From assembly GCF_000264905.1 (NCBI RefSeq), contig NW_006763141.1, forward strand, positions 1,493,512 through 1,557,511: a stretch of DNA of 64,000 nt, read 5' to 3'. The DNA comes from Stereum hirsutum FP-91666 SS1 (Eukaryota > Basidiomycota > Agaricomycetes > Russulales > Stereaceae). Below the pieces are notes generated by a model. That model searched no databases and was not told where the DNA came from. It worked only from the letters and a program-made list of their open reading frames with translations. This document shows positions 13,093 to 26,603 of the stretch, in pieces. The first letter of the stretch is position 1. Every line of letters begins with the position of its first letter. The position numbers and the translations under genes are program-made.

Positions 13093-14388
13093 AAAATGGG
13101 ATACGCACCGGTATTTATAATTCTCGTCCTTCACCCAGTTCGTTTCTTCGTCTCTGGCATCCTCCCCATCCATTGAGAACTCCGATCCCATCCTAGCTTC
13201 AAGACCTGCGCATCACCTGGGTTCGAGTCTCGGCCGCGTTGGTATTCGTTCAATTTCAAGCCGTGGCGATGGACGGTGACGATTGATGTCGATGACCTCG
13301 ATGACCAAGGATGTGCATAGAGGCATGTCAGCGAATGGTCAGTGCGCTTGTGGACAACTGAAGCAAGGGGGCAAGAGGTGAGTTCAAGGCTGAAGCAAGA
13401 TGCGGTGATGGGAAACCAGACGGTGGCGGCGGGGTGGCCCACTGCGGATCAGCGTGACTGCGTGACATGTCGGGTTTGCACTATTAATATTGTAAGTTAG
13501 CGGGCATCTTCAAAACGATGAGATATTGCTTTCAAGTACTTTTCTTATCACGCACGTTGTCCCTCGCATTCTCTTGTCTTGGTACCATCTCTTTGAACCC
13601 ACACAGTATGCTTTACTGACTGTTTTTTTTTTTACCTACTTCGAGTTTTTCCATGGACCAGGGCCATCAATATCCCACCGACTCTCAGATTGACATTGCG
13701 ACATGAAGCCGCCGACTCCGAAGAATTCTGCGTATCCGGATCAAACTGTCGAGGGCCTCAGATGAAGCGGCCCTACATTTATCGTCAGCCGTGACCCTGC
13801 GAAAACGTGGCGAGCTGAGGTACAGAGACTGTGGTAGGAATCCCATCCTTCTTCCAAACATGCCGTGGTTTACAATATTGCCTCGTTCTCTGGCGCCGAT
13901 CTGAGTGCTTTTCTTCTGCTGGTAATTATATGCGCGAGCTGCACCATTCCAACCATGTTCAACCTCATCACATCCACGAAGATAACCTCGACCAGAATAA
14001 CAGCTCGGTCATGACGTACCCCTCCATATATTGTTCGAGGTGAGCACGATCGCCCTTCTTTAGCCTTTTTCTTTTCTGCTTTATGAGTCATGGTAAGAAC
14101 TAAAGACTTCGTCGTTTCTAATGTGGGGCCCGAAGGACAACATGATGATTATAATATGTAGCCATACCCACGATGAAAACCCCTGCCCTACCAATGGTGT
14201 TCCTCACCCATACCCATTATCTGTGCGCAATATCTGCTCCAACACAGTCACTGATCTAGGCTAATCCGATACTTCCAACCTTCCGACGACACCCACCCGC
14301 TATTTTTTTTATTGCGCTGTATGATGCGACTTCACCCGTACTGTGATGATGATGCGAACTTTTGGGCCTGTCTCTGTGCTTCCATACT
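13093..14388. other. 1.3 kb without recognisable gene
   Basis: I see no domain-bearing ORF. A T-loop-like GGGTTCGAGTC at about 13218 has no partner acceptor stem, so no tRNA is called. A short T run lies at 13623-13632. Confidence 0.5.
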
Positions 14389-15528
14389 TTATCGAGAAGA
14401 TGTCAGAACGGGAGAGGGACGTCCAGTCGTTATAACAAGTGAACGCCACACCAACGCCACACATTCTTTCAGTCCTGCGAGGAAACACATCCGCACGCGC
14501 CCAAGATTGTAGTACCGTCGCATTTCAGCCATAGGCCTTCCAGCATTCTCACTAGCGAGAACCAAAGCCGCAGTAATGAACATTTCGATGACCGCGTTCT
14601 TCACCATGAGCTCGATGACTTCTACCAGACCCTGAATGCGACGAGTCCTCCCTATCTTCACATTGATCATATATGACATTTCGGGTCCGTCCGCCACGCA
14701 TTCCACAACTCCCAACTCGTCAAACTGAGCACCATAGCTCTCGTCGGTATCAGTCAAATAAACCCTCTCAATATGCAGCTCCCATTTCACAACCCAACCC
14801 AGCATTTTGATCTTACTAAATAAGATCGTTTGAGCGTAACACTCCAGGAGGGGTTGTAACTCTGTCTCAGCCAGCTGACACTTCAACTTATGCTGTTCTA
14901 ACCTTGAGTTTGGCTGGGAATGCGATCTAGACCGAGAGAGGGAGAGGGAGGGTAGCTTCGCTGGTCGCGGTGTCGACAGTGGAGGAAGACGCGGTGGAGC
15001 CGTTCCAGTTGATGTCATATAGATACATGGGGTAAACGACATCGCCAAAACTGGAAACGTCGAGAACGAATCGTTAGATAGCATAGGGTCACCCGGGCCT
15101 GTAGCACCCACATAACTCTGCCCTTGCCGCTCTCTCCACTTCCGCCTCCTCCAATCTCTGACCGCTACCGCTCTGTGGCCAAACTCTGCGTCGTAGGCCT
15201 CGATACCGCGCTCGGTGCCAAGAATTCCATAGTATTGGAGGTAAGGTCGATGATCCTGTACGCGTGTTCGCGCTGGTAGGCTTCCGTCCCTCCATTGTAG
15301 CTGCCCCAATGAGTGTGCTCGCGTGCGCGGTGTAGTAGGGGGGGAGTACAGGGTGGAGGAAAGATCCGCGTCTGGACTGGGAGATGGTTCATAAGAAGAG
15401 ACTGAATTGGAGCGATGCGACGACGGGTTACATTTTCCGCGTTTCAGTGCAGGCAAAGCAACCGTCCGATCCATGAAATGCGACGTCGAGCTCATGAAGA
15501 ATAGTACCGAAGTCGAAACCGAAAACAT
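14389..15528 (-). CDS. Hypothetical protein, 379 aa, Ser/Pro-rich N-terminus
   Basis: A single uninterrupted frame from an ATG at 15528. The first 60 residues are Ser/Pro/Thr-rich (SYEPSPSPDADLSSTLYSPP). Then comes a folded-looking stretch (YLQYYGILGTERGIEAYDAE), a basic patch (RDWRRRKWRERQ), another Pro/Ser-rich linker, and a C-terminal part rich in hydrophobic and charged residues (IQGLVEVIELMVKNAVIEMF, AEMRRYYNLGRVRMCFL). I recognise no family. Length and amphipathic C-terminus suggest a real protein, but there is no independent support. It is the only convincing ORF between 13 and 18.8 kb. Confidence 0.4.
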   Translation of the reverse strand: MFSVSTSVLFFMSSTSHFMDRTVALPALKRGKCNPSSHRSNSVSSYEPSPSPDADLSSTLYSPPTTPRTRAHSLGQLQWRDGSLPARTRVQDHRPYLQYYGILGTERGIEAYDAEFGHRAVAVRDWRRRKWRERQGQSYVGATGPGDPMLSNDSFSTFPVLAMSFTPCIYMTSTGTAPPRLPPLSTPRPAKLPSLSLSRSRSHSQPNSRLEQHKLKCQLAETELQPLLECYAQTILFSKIKMLGWVVKWELHIERVYLTDTDESYGAQFDELGVVECVADGPEMSYMINVKIGRTRRIQGLVEVIELMVKNAVIEMFITAALVLASENAGRPMAEMRRYYNLGRVRMCFLAGLKECVALVWRSLVITTGRPSPVLTSSR

Positions 15529-18500
15529 CGCACAGTCGGACTAATACTAATGTTGGTGAACGACCTTGGTCATGCGAATTGTAGTTAGTAGCGTGGCGGT
15601 TGTGACCGTCATGATGAATGAGATGCACCTTGCTCTTGCGAATGGTCCCGTTCTAGAAGTTCATCGCCGACTTCGGTTTCCTTGGTCCGGCCCGTCCCAA
15701 CCATATACGTCCTGACTACCCCCCACGACCGTCCTGGAAGCTGAACCTATCTCTAACTCCAACTCTAGAGTGCAACCATACATATGCTCAGTTTGAGCGT
15801 ACGAATGCGTGAAATCGGACCACTAGGAGACGATGCACAAGTTAAGGATGTGTTGGACGGATGCGGCGAGGAAGAGGAGGTGTAGGGTGAAGAAGAGGGA
15901 GCCTTGTTAGTTGAGGTCTACGACGGGATAGGGATAAAAAGAGTGACATTCCGTCCCGAACTCAAATCATAGCACAGCCCGTCTGTCAGTCTGCCTTAAG
16001 TGCGCTTGGACAGCCTTACAGATATGTACATGCTACGGGTTCCTGGATGGATGAACGATGAGAGAAGATGATGGAGCTGCGTCGCTGTCGTCGCTCGCAA
16101 TGATGGAAAGACCTCGTATCTTCTAAGGGGCGCCGGTCCGACTGGGTCTTGTGCCACCATCGACGGTCTCATACGGCACACGGACAGTGGTCGGCATCTT
16201 CACTCGAAGCGCCAAGATGTATGCCATCGAATGGCCACCCTAAGGGCGTGCAAGGGCATGCATGAAGTATTGTTCCTCGTAGTCTATCGCCGTTCGGTTG
16301 ATGCATGGCTAAATTATACGACATACACCGCCGGGCATCAAGCAGGCATAGCATAAAGACCGGGATAATCATGAACATTGTTGCAGTAGGGATCACTGGT
16401 ACATGACTCCTGCGTTCAGGGCTTAGGGGTCAGTAGCAGGCAGGGGGTAGTCGCACCTGATAGTAAAACATGAGCATCACACCATACATACGTCAATGGC
16501 GAGCATCCTGAAGTTGATCTCCAATGTGGGAAACCGCAGATGTTTTAAAAGGCATATGCAACAGCTAGATTCGCGCTCGAGACAATCAAGACATCGACAT
16601 GCGACTAATGATGCTTCAGAGAAGAGGTGGTTAGACCATATACGAATACAATCGCAAAACTACATACTTCGCCAACTTGTTAGAAGGGGCCGCATCACGT
16701 CCACTGGAGACAAAGTCCAATGTCCTCCGTGAATTTAGCCTGAATATAAGATGATCATATTCAATGTAAATTCTGTATATCTCTGCCAGCGACATTCTGA
16801 TCATTTTACCAATAAAATTTCGCATAGCATCTTTCTTACTCGCTCGATGATAATTTAAGTATTACCTTACAGGGCATGCAGAATGTTTTCGAGTTTGTTT
16901 TCAAAAATTTTGATAAGATTTTAGTCTAAATAAATTCTCGCTCAGACCACGCGCCCTTTTCTCAATAACCTCGGAGAAGCTAGGGAGAGTTTTTCGGAGT
17001 TCATATTACAAATATGTTCGTATTTATGGCGGTAAATCTAGTCGGGACTCTATGTGGATTATGTCGCGACGTCTCAACATCTCGACGCAAACCGCCTGGA
17101 CATCGCACCATCGCATGGCAATAACATGCCACGTCAAATCTTCACATGCCTCTCGCAGCCAACCCTCTGTCTTGCGACTTGTTTCCATCGTGCTTGCGAC
17201 CCCCCTTGATGTCGTCATCTGAGCACTCGAGGATTGTGAAGGACTTCGCCTCGTCACATCTCTATAACGCCACTCGCCCGTACGCTCACTCGACGTTTCC
17301 GACAGAATTTTGGTCTCTTGTGGACCAAAATAGACACAGATTATCTCGCTTACACCTGAAGCTGTCGTCGCCAGCTATAAGCGCCATGGGCCATGTTGAC
17401 GATGCATATCAACACGGAGGTTGGAGATGGAAAGAAGTGAGTGATGAGGGGCGGAGCGTATGATGAGAAGCAACGCGGAGAAAGCAACGCACCATGGCAC
17501 TTAGCTTGCCCCAGCAATCATTGCTCAACAGCGTCTCGGTCACCCACGTCCTGATCGCTTCCGAGTCCTTCTTGCGAGTCGGCAATTGATTCCTTGAAAT
17601 CCGCGCAAGAGAGTCCGTGAGTTAATCGCCCAACGTCAAGATAGTCAAAAAAACAGACGAAAGAAAGGAATGGGTACTGCTTACTGATCATACTATAGTT
17701 GCATCGCCAACAGCGTTGTGAAAGCACTCATATGGTGGCCTTGCCACTCGCCCTCACTCGCCACTCACAGTTTGTGCCACCCGGAATCTGCCGGAGACGC
17801 TCAGGTTCCTCCTGAACGCCGAACACGATTCCTTCCTTCCAGCCTTCGTCTTCGCCTCCTTTCATCCTCAGTTTTCTACTTGGCGGCGCTGATGACTCTG
17901 ACGGATCCAGCTGTAGGTGCACCCAGGGCTTTTAACACGGTAGCTATCAGAAATCATGTCGAACCAGTGTCGAACTACTCAGACCAGCACCTGCAGCTGG
18001 CACTGGATTAGACGCATAGCGGCTCTTTCAGGACATCCTTGAACGATTATGACCATGGAAAGTCCGAGGGGAGTACCAGCAGTTGAGGCTGAGAGTGTTC
18101 AGATGATGATACGGTACGTTTCTTTCTCTCTCAACAGATTTATTTTATCGTCTGGACGTTGAGAGATGTTAGAGGACAGCTACTGTATGAGTCGCGACAT
18201 GCTCGATCATGTCCGTTCGGTAGTTCGAGATGCCATCAACAGACAACATGGAAGCATCTGTCCCTCTGCCGTCGATGTCGTTACATCGATCGCATATCCA
18301 CACACTACTGATTATTTGTAGTTCTCTATGTTTTTTATGCTTTTGTCCACCAATATTTTACTCGTTGCAAAGCAAGTCTCTTGTTCGTAGGATTGCATGA
18401 GTTTGAAACATGCATGTATCCATATTTCCTCGGTGCGTATTGCCATATGACCTCTTCCTTTCCCCATTCTCGCACGGTCGGGCTTCTCATCTTCTATTCC

Positions 18501-18798
18501 TTACAGCATCAACGGCCTCGCGGAAGGCCCTTGCAGGTTATCCGCTGTCAAGGGTCACTCGATTGCCGTCATCCACTCACCGGCCTCGAGCAAACTTACT
18601 GCATCGACCAGTACGTGGAAAAACTCATGTTTGGGTTTACAGCTGCCACTTATGTTTTGGGTCTAGTTTTCCCGCAGATGATTGTCGTGTTCTCTGAGTC
18701 CTATCATACAAGCGCTGAAAGACCCCTGGTGGATATATATAGGAAGACTCTGCTGGTCGACGGACTCAACCTTCGCTTTGATCTTGTCTCGTCCAAAT
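15529..18798. other. 3.3-kb gene-poor stretch
   Basis: No ORF with a known domain. 16.73-17.03 kb is AT-rich (long runs such as GTTTTCAAAAATTTTGATAA) and may be an old insertion or spacer. The last few hundred bases, with a TATATATA-like run at about 18733-18741, form the upstream region of the GMC oxidoreductase gene. Confidence 0.5.
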
Positions 18799-21693
18799 AT
18801 GACCACCAATCTCGCAGCCGTCGCAGATAAAACTTTCGACTATGTCATTGCGGGTGGAGGGGTGCGTTATCACATTTTAGGATCGCTACGCCAGCGTGTT
18901 GATCCATCTGGACACCGTATCTTGTGCTCTACAGACAGCGGGACTCACACTCGCCAACCGTTTGACCGAGGACCCGTCCATCTCAGTAGTCGTCCTGGAG
19001 GCAGGAGAACCGAATGTCGGGGACTCGAAGATTGTCGTCCCCGGCCAATTCGGAGCGACGTTCGGAGATCCAAAGGTGCGCTTCCGTCTCAATTCCTCTC
19101 TCATGTTGTGGGACTGGAGTGCTGATATATCTACACACCATCTGTCAGTACGATTGGTGGTTTCCTACCACGAAGCAGAAGTATTCAAAGGACAGAGTCT
19201 TCAACTGGGCGCGTGGGAAGGGATTGGGTAAGTCGTGGCGAGCTTTTGTCTTTACTCCTGTGCTGAACAGTCCATGATCCCTAGGCGGAAGCTCGTGCAT
19301 GAACTTCTATGCCTGGAGTAAGCCCCCTGCGGGCGACGTGGATGCGATCGAGAAACTGGGGAACCCAGGCTGGAACTGGAAGAGTTACTTCGAGTATACC
19401 AAGCGAAGCGAGACGTATGTTCTTCTTATACTGAGTCCGTGCACCACTCTCTCACCGGTTCATCCTGGACCCCTTCACAGCTTTCATAAGGCGTCTAATG
19501 AGCAGCTCGCGGCTTACCCTCACACGGTTGATCCTGATCACCGCGGTACAAACGGTCCAATTCAGACAACCGTACCTCATGCGGTCGCTACGATCGATGC
19601 ACTATTCCAGGAGACGATGGTAAAGAAGGGAATCAAGGCCATCAAGGATCCCTATGGAGGAGACGTGAGTTTCTTAACCTTTCGATATCCAGTCCAGTCG
19701 GCTGAACGAATGTTTCTACCTTCGATCTAGATTACCGGAACATGGATGGCCGCGGCGAATTTAGATCCTAAAACCTGGACACGGTCGTACGCTGTGACGG
19801 CGTACTACCTTCCGGCAAAGGACCGTAAGAACCTGACCGTGAGTTATTTTATCTGGTCCGTAATTCGACTACGGTCATCTGAGATGCCCTTGTAGGTCCT
19901 GACTGGCGCTACTGCTTCACGAGTGCTGTTCTCCGACAAGGTCGATGGCAAGGACCTCACTGCTACTGGGGTCGAATTTCTCTTTGGGTCGAAGCCGTAC
20001 ACCGTACACGCATCGAAAGAGGTCATCCTTTCTGCCGGGTGCGTTCACTTCTCTCTGACTTCCAAAGGCTACATCACTCCCGCTCATGTGTGAATAAACA
20101 GGACCATCAAATCGCCTCAGATCCTGGAGTTGTCCGGTGTTGGCCGATCCGAAGTCCTCTCCTCTTTAGGGATCGACGTGAAGATTGACCTCCCTGGAGT
20201 CGGCGAGAATGTTTCGGACCACGTGTATGTTATGTGCCCTGACATTATCTATAACGGGTCTGATGTCCCCCTCCATCGTAGGTACCTTGGCGCGTCTTAC
20301 GAATTAGATGGACAAACGGCACATGAGACATACGACAGGATGCGTGATCCAGCGTATGCAGCTGAGGCCTTTGCTCTTCGGTAGGTGTTGGTAGCTCTAT
20401 ACACGGTTTATATACTCATCGCTTTCCTGGTCCGTACTAGCGCGAAGGGACAAGGCATGGCTCGGATCGGTATCACTTCTTTTGCCTACATTCCCATCTC
20501 TGCCGCCACATCCTCACAAGAAACCAAGCGGCTGTACGAAAAGGCGGAAGCAGACGTCGAGAAGCAGAAGAAGGCCCTTGGTGATAAGATTCCACCGAGC
20601 CTCGAGGAGCAGCTCAAACTTCAGCTGAAGACACTCAAAGACGATACGCTACCGGACCTTGAGTTCATTGCGTTCCCGGGGTTCTTCACGACCGAGAGTG
20701 AGTACAAAATAACCTGTGGAACACTCTGCTTAGGTCCTGATGATGTATGATGATACAGCGGCGCCTGAATCAGGAAAGAGCTATGTCACCATCCTTATCG
20801 TGCTCAACCATCCGTTCTCCCGAGGAACTATTGTAGGCAGTTGTTTACCTCAGCGCAACATCAGGATTATACTCACACGTTGTCTCGTTTACAGCATGCG
20901 GTGTCAAGGAACCCGATGGACCAGCCCGAGATAGACCCTCACTACTTTGAGAACGACTCTGGTGCGTGATCATGCTCTGCGCTCGTTTGATGGCGGAACG
21001 TTCGTGTTCTGACTTCCTCCCATTGCCTGGGTAGATCTGGAGAACCTGGTGCAGCACATCAAATTCATCAAGAGTATGGAGAACACCGAGCCTTGGAAGT
21101 CGGGCACTGTGAAAGCTCTTGACCCTGCCCCGAATTGCACCACGGATCCCGAGATTCGCGGTGAGTACAGTATATGCTCGGCCCTTCGACTAAGCATTTA
21201 CGGGATTTGTACAGAATATATTCTCAACAATCACGGTACCTGCTGGCGTACGTCCTCGCTGTGCTAAACGTTCGTCTGTGATTTCTAATCGTTGCTTGAT
21301 CCGCTTCAGACACCATCGGGAGCTGCTCTATGTTGCCTCGAGAGAAGCATGGTGTGGTTGATCCTAAGCTCAAGGTTCGTGTATCCTGATTGGGAAAGAC
21401 AGCCACTCTCTGACGCTGAGTTGATCTGTGTTATTCAGGTCTATGGGACGACCAATCTTCGCGTTGTCGACATCTCCGTGATCCCCATCCATATCGCAGC
21501 GCACACGCATGGTATGTACCATTTTCTTTTCGCAAGGTAGTCATAGCCTCATGAACGTATATTCTTTCATAGCTACGGCGTATGTCATTGGAGAGAAAGG
21601 TTCGTTGATTTCACACAGGACACTAATGTCGAAGTTTTGGCTGATCAAGACAACACCTCTTTAGCGGCCGACATTATTCGTGGGCGTGTGTAA
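18799..21693 (+). CDS. GMC oxidoreductase (FAD-dependent alcohol/aryl-alcohol oxidase type)
   Basis: The product is a glucose-methanol-choline flavoenzyme that oxidises primary alcohols. After [12 protein letters not shown] the FAD-binding dinucleotide motif [19 protein letters not shown] is split by an intron, with the ribose-binding acidic end [33 protein letters not shown] is the first GMC signature region. [14 protein letters not shown] is the second. [37 protein letters not shown] is a C-terminal block (residues joined across an intron after HTH), where GMC enzymes carry their catalytic His. About a dozen short introns are needed. The stop is TAA at 21691. There is no signal peptide, which favours an intracellular member rather than secreted aryl-alcohol oxidase. 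All key motifs are present, so the gene appears intact. Substrate cannot be told from sequence. Confidence 0.9.
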
Positions 21694-22246
21694 GGCCAAT
21701 GTGCAAGTGAATGCTGTTCGACGCGTGAAAGATGAGAAGGTCTAGAAATGAGGCCGACCAGGATTCCGTTCGGTGTGGCTCACTTGAGAAGGACCCTATA
21801 GCTCACGTTTTGAATGTTTGTAGAGTATTCTATGTTTGTCCGCAAGTAAATTTGGACTCGCGTCGTCGTCATCAGTCGTAAGCTCAGTGGGTTGTGACTC
21901 CAAGGAAGTTCTCACACACTGACGAGAACTCTTCACCTGTTCGAAAGTGGGTCCCGCGGTGTCCCTCTCTCGCCTGATATGCGGGCCGAGTTTTTGTTAG
22001 CTCTCAGTATTTACGGTGTCTCCAATTGGCGGGATACTCGACAGCCATGGACATAGAACCCGGGGTAATGAGTTGACTATACGAGCGAGATGTGGCAGTG
22101 CTTGGTGTCTACCGTTGAATGGGGGCAAGAGGTGGTCCTCCCTCATATGCAGCCACAGTTCGCATGGTTCCTGTATCCTAAGTACCATCCGACATCAAAT
22201 CACCACAAATGGGTATACAAAACGAGTCATATCGGGAGCTGTACCA
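21694..22246. other. intergenic 3'-to-3' spacer
   Basis: Separates the convergent GMC oxidoreductase and DUF6534 genes. No gene seen. Confidence 0.6.
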
Positions 22247-24013
22247 TCAAAATCCATTGACCTTCACCGCCTCAGAATCCACAGGCCGTATACCGTAAGG
22301 GTCAGGCTCAGTAGCAGAGTGTGATCGTCCACCGAACTTATCATCTTCGGGCCGTTCGGATTCTATGTAGGTCTCCATCTGAACCTCGCGCTCGACGGCG
22401 ATGTTGACTTGGGTAGGCCGGACGCTATTGTTGGCGGGGGCGAAGCGGTTGGTCTGCGGAAGGATGAAGGAGCTTCGTGATGAGAAAATATGGAGAGAGG
22501 ATGGAGCGACGATAGAGACGAATGAGTACGAACGGAGAGGTTGAACGAAGTGTCGCCCTTCGGACCTGACATCTCCTCGCGCAGCTTTACTCGCGAGTTC
22601 AGGGTCTAGTAGAAGGAATAAGTTCGGCACTAGAGGTAATATAGAGCAAGCATCGACAACGTAAAACGTACCGACAAGAGAGTGTTGCTGGAGACATGTT
22701 GGCGTTCGTTCAGCGATATCGTTCGTGTTTGAATGTGAATTGCACTGAGACGTACGTATAGATGCGACCCATTGGCTTTTAAAAATCGTGAATATCATAT
22801 AGCTCGTAGTATGCCGTAGAAAGAATCCTACCAGGGCAAAGATGAGATGAAAGTTTGTGCTCTGCAACGCCGACTATACGCAACGATGGGATACGACGGG
22901 TTAGAACTGACCATTGTGACGACGGATGAAGAGATGGCTGCAGAACTCACAAAGCAAATGAGGTCCATGATCTAGTTCGTTGAAAGTACACCATCAATAA
23001 TACGCTCAACGTCCTGGACCGTTTGTGTGAGGCTTCACATACGCAGAAAAAACTCCCGAATGCGGCCGTCTCCACTGCGCTCTTGATGATCTTAGTGACT
23101 ACGTTCTTGGTTCCTAGCAGTGAACAACGGTGGGAGTTGGCATGGTCATCTGTTGATAGGCCCAATGCGACCAAACGTACTGTGGTAGGAACTTGAGCTT
23201 CTCGATAGGTACATGAAAAGTAAGACACTGGCAGCGGATGAGTTTGACTGCCGTTATGAACCAGTACGAAGGGTACATACGTGATGCTGACATCAACGAC
23301 GACGGCGAGGGCGAGCCAAGTATCCACAAGAGGAATGAGCTTTCCGAAGTCATTGATGCTAATGGTGATCAGTCGGTACCCAACCCATCCGATGACGGTG
23401 ACGGACATACTTGGGAGTCATAACAGCACCGGTAGCGCCAGCGATACCAAAAGCGCCCTGCGCTACCGAAAGAAACACGATGGCGGCAAAAATCTTCCAA
23501 GAGCCAGAGAACTGCTTGATCCGGTAGGCAAGGAATATTTGAATGGGGACAGAGGCACTGTCATGATCGAAATTTTTGAAGTTGAGCGAAAGCCTGGTTT
23601 TAAGTTGGCTAAAAAGCACTCACCACACTGTGACGATCGGCGTGGAGGGAAATGGCCAAGGAGCTGCGGTCAATATCTCCGGATTGTTGAAGTTAGTCCT
23701 GTAGGGCATATTGAGCACGATAAAAACACAGATGGGTAGAACTAGGCGCACACAACATAATCCCACAGCATATATACGCTAGCAGCTACATGAAAGGTGT
23801 CGAGCAAGAGCACCCACGCGACCAAAGCCCTGTGCATGAGTGAGAAAAAGCTACTTGGGTTCTGTGTACGAGGGGTGCTCACTGGATCAGTTTCTTGTCC
23901 TGGAAGCCTGCAGAGTAGTACGTGCTGAATTGAACGACGCAGATACCGTACAAAAAGACATTTGTTACGGTGGCCACCACGACGGGCCCGAGAATGAGCT
24001 CAATGGCGACCAT
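22247..24013 (-). CDS. DUF6534-type seven-helix membrane protein
   Basis: This is a member of the large Agaricomycete family of multi-helix membrane proteins carrying DUF6534; function unknown. From an ATG at 24013 the first helix reads ELILGPVVVATVTNVFLYGI, then CVVQFSTYYSAGFQDKKLIQ. Later exons give ALVAWVLLLDTFHVAASVY, LWDYVVTNFNNPEILTAAP, SVPIQIFLAYRIKQFSGSWK, IFAAIVFLSVAQGAFGIAGA, SINDFGKLIPLVDTWLALAV, a KIIKSAVETAAFGSFF helix and the typical FHLIFAL...LNSRVKLREEMSG end. The hydrophilic tail contains VNIAVEREVQMETYIESE. The tail lies in a different frame from LNSRVKLREEMSG; either an unplaced short intron or a frameshift lies near 22400-22560. About eight introns. Family assignment is strong. 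Confidence 0.8.
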
Positions 24014-26603
24014 GAATCGGAGGTGAAAGGAGCGGATGAACGATTTTGCGTGTTGAACGAGAGAGTGGACCCGAGGGAAAATGAAGGGTAGGGTACCAAG
24101 GCTGCTCGCAGCGGAGGCTTCGCTATATGTAAGATATGAATACAGACGCCCACAACGGCAACCTATGTCACCAGCCCATGCGGTGGAAGATCGTGACGGT
24201 TTTGGGAGGAATTTGGGAGCAAACCGTGCTACAGTCCGCTAAAAGCAGGCTTCTATCAAAACGGCTATCATTTGGTCAAAAGGAGACGAGCGGGGAACGG
24301 AACATGCCCGTACACTCACGTACAGGGCGTCCGAAAGTGGTATGCCCGCCGATTGCATAAGTCGAGAGCTACTTACTGGGGATGCAGCGGGGGATAGCGG
24401 GTACCTGCGAGGGGCTGTGATACTTACGATGAGAGCCAATCACGCGACGATATCTTTGAGAAGAGATGCTTCCAGAGATCGAAGAAGGAACGGAAGGCAG
24501 TCTCTTACGTCCAGCGTTCAAATGCGGGATACGATTGGATGAGAGCTGCTGACCCCACATGTGGCCTGTCTGAACTGACAGCTTGGATGTTACCCTTGAA
24601 CGCCTGTGGTGTGCATCATCGAGACGGTTCGGCCTTTGAAAAAAAAATGAGAGGGAGCAGGTTAGAGCAGGCTCAGCAGCCGGCACAAAAGAAACCGTGC
24701 GAGAATGCAAAAAGATGCAAGAACGGTTGTCAGGGGTTATTAGTCAAACTCTATGCCCGCTTCCCACAACCTTGCCAGCCCGAACTGAGATCTCGGTAAA
24801 TGACACGTCCGCTATATACCCACCGACGGACCTGACCTGTACGTGTCCTATTCCTGGAACATTGGGGCTTTCAGCTTGTTGGTGAGTGCAAGTCAAAGAC
24901 GAAGGACGTGTGTGGACCGTGCCGCTTCCAGAATCGTTTCATTGCTCCATACAAATGGGGTGAGGCAATGGTGTAGGTAGGGAGTGTCCAAGTCGTCCCT
25001 GATTAGAGGTCCATAACTTTATCTGACAGACAGATCTGCGTGCCGGCAGTGGCTGTGGAGATCCCGGATTCGGATTCGCTGCCTTACAAGGCGCCTGTCG
25101 ATGAATATCTTGCACGACACACATGGGGATGGCGACGGGTCAAATGGCGAAACGATTTGACTATAGAGCAACGGAGGTAGGCCAGTGGGTGGCACATCAG
25201 TAAAAATGCGTTCAGAGTGAGAATGGCGGAGGCCTGTGGATGCTGAGAGATAGGGTGCATACGACAGATAAATGTATAGTGTTCGCTCCGGACTTACTAG
25301 GAAGTTCGTCTCGGAAGGGTGGGTGTTGACTGGATGTCTGACAGCGAGCCCAGCTTTCGTCAGAATGGTCGGAGCCATAGTTGTAATGCCAGTGGAGAGA
25401 AAATTGGGCTTACGAGCATGAAAGTATTACGGCGATCCGGGATCGTCGACAAGTAAGGAGCAAAACGAAAGGAGATGCGGCGTAACATGATAAGTACGCG
25501 GCTCCTCGAGTCCTCTTGATGGCACAGAAAAAATAGTGTGAGTAATACCTCTCCGTGAAATCCAGATTACAGCTTTTTGAATGGATAGTATGCCGAGCCA
25601 AGTAAGCCTCTCGGTGAAACCTCGCGAGCTTTCCCAGCAGTGTTTGGTTCGTCAAGAAAATACGAACGCCGAATCCTTGGGTACTTAGTTTATGTAGTGA
25701 TGTCGATTCCGCTATTACATGCACAGGGTGACTTCGACCAAAGTTCGGCTTGCCACAAACTTATAGTACGGCAACTCTGTCCAACAAAGAGAACAGATAG
25801 ATAAGGAAGGAGGTGGGTGCGATGGATCAAATTGAAATTCACGCGTCGTGGTTGATCTCCGAATCCCGGCTTTCTACGGCGCCGGGACGGTCCGCGACCT
25901 GGGTGTGGCGTGTCGTGGCTGCCCGTGTGGCATAATGGTCGACCTATAAAATTGCAAGTTCTCCACACAACAATCTGTGCCAAGAGCAATTGTATGTCAA
26001 CTTCGCCTCGTACAGAACCGGAGAGGCGAAACAGAGCGAGCCATTGGGACAATCATCATCCGTTACCGCCCTAAGTTAGTACGATTGCCGGAGGGATATT
26101 ATCCGGAGTTCAAAGCGCCGCACGGATTTGGACGGCTTCGTCATCTTCGTAGTCAGCTTCTGCACAGATAAGCGAAAGAATAAGGCTACCTACCAACACC
26201 GTCTCTAGCATTGGAGAAGACCTTTCATTGTAAGGAAGACCTGCTAGGTAGAGTAAACCGATGCCGAGGAGAATGACAACCACATGTATATGGACATTAT
26301 ATTCCTAAAAGGGGAACAATGAACGTTATGAACAGGGGAAAGGGAACGTTAAAGACGTATACACATAAAGGACATAAACCAGTCAAAAAGACTTAATACG
26401 TAACACAGCAGGAGAACACGACAAGAAAGAAGGAACAAAGAAGAAGAAATGAGGAGACTAACACCATGTAAAAAAATATGAATAGATCGACTCTTAAGAG
26501 CGATTATACAACATTGTCCTCATCCAGTACACCAACGCACATCTCCATCGAACTAACACTATACCACACTCGCTAAGCTCCACATAAGACCACACCGCGC
26601 CAC
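24014..26603. other. 2.6-kb stretch without recognisable gene
   Basis: Holds upstream sequence of the DUF6534 gene and downstream sequence of the UBE2S-like gene. The longest frames (about 120 codons, at 25019-25378 and 25690-26052 on the minus strand) show no domain and no plausible splice partners. Confidence 0.5.

Noticed and set aside
13200..13250. tRNA-like T-loop sequence GGGTTCGAGTC
   Set aside because: No matching acceptor, D or anticodon stems could be drawn around it.
18381..18830. 149-codon frame just upstream of the GMC gene
   Set aside because: It overlaps the GMC start region, has no domain, and the GMC ATG at 18799 lies in another frame with clear family motifs.
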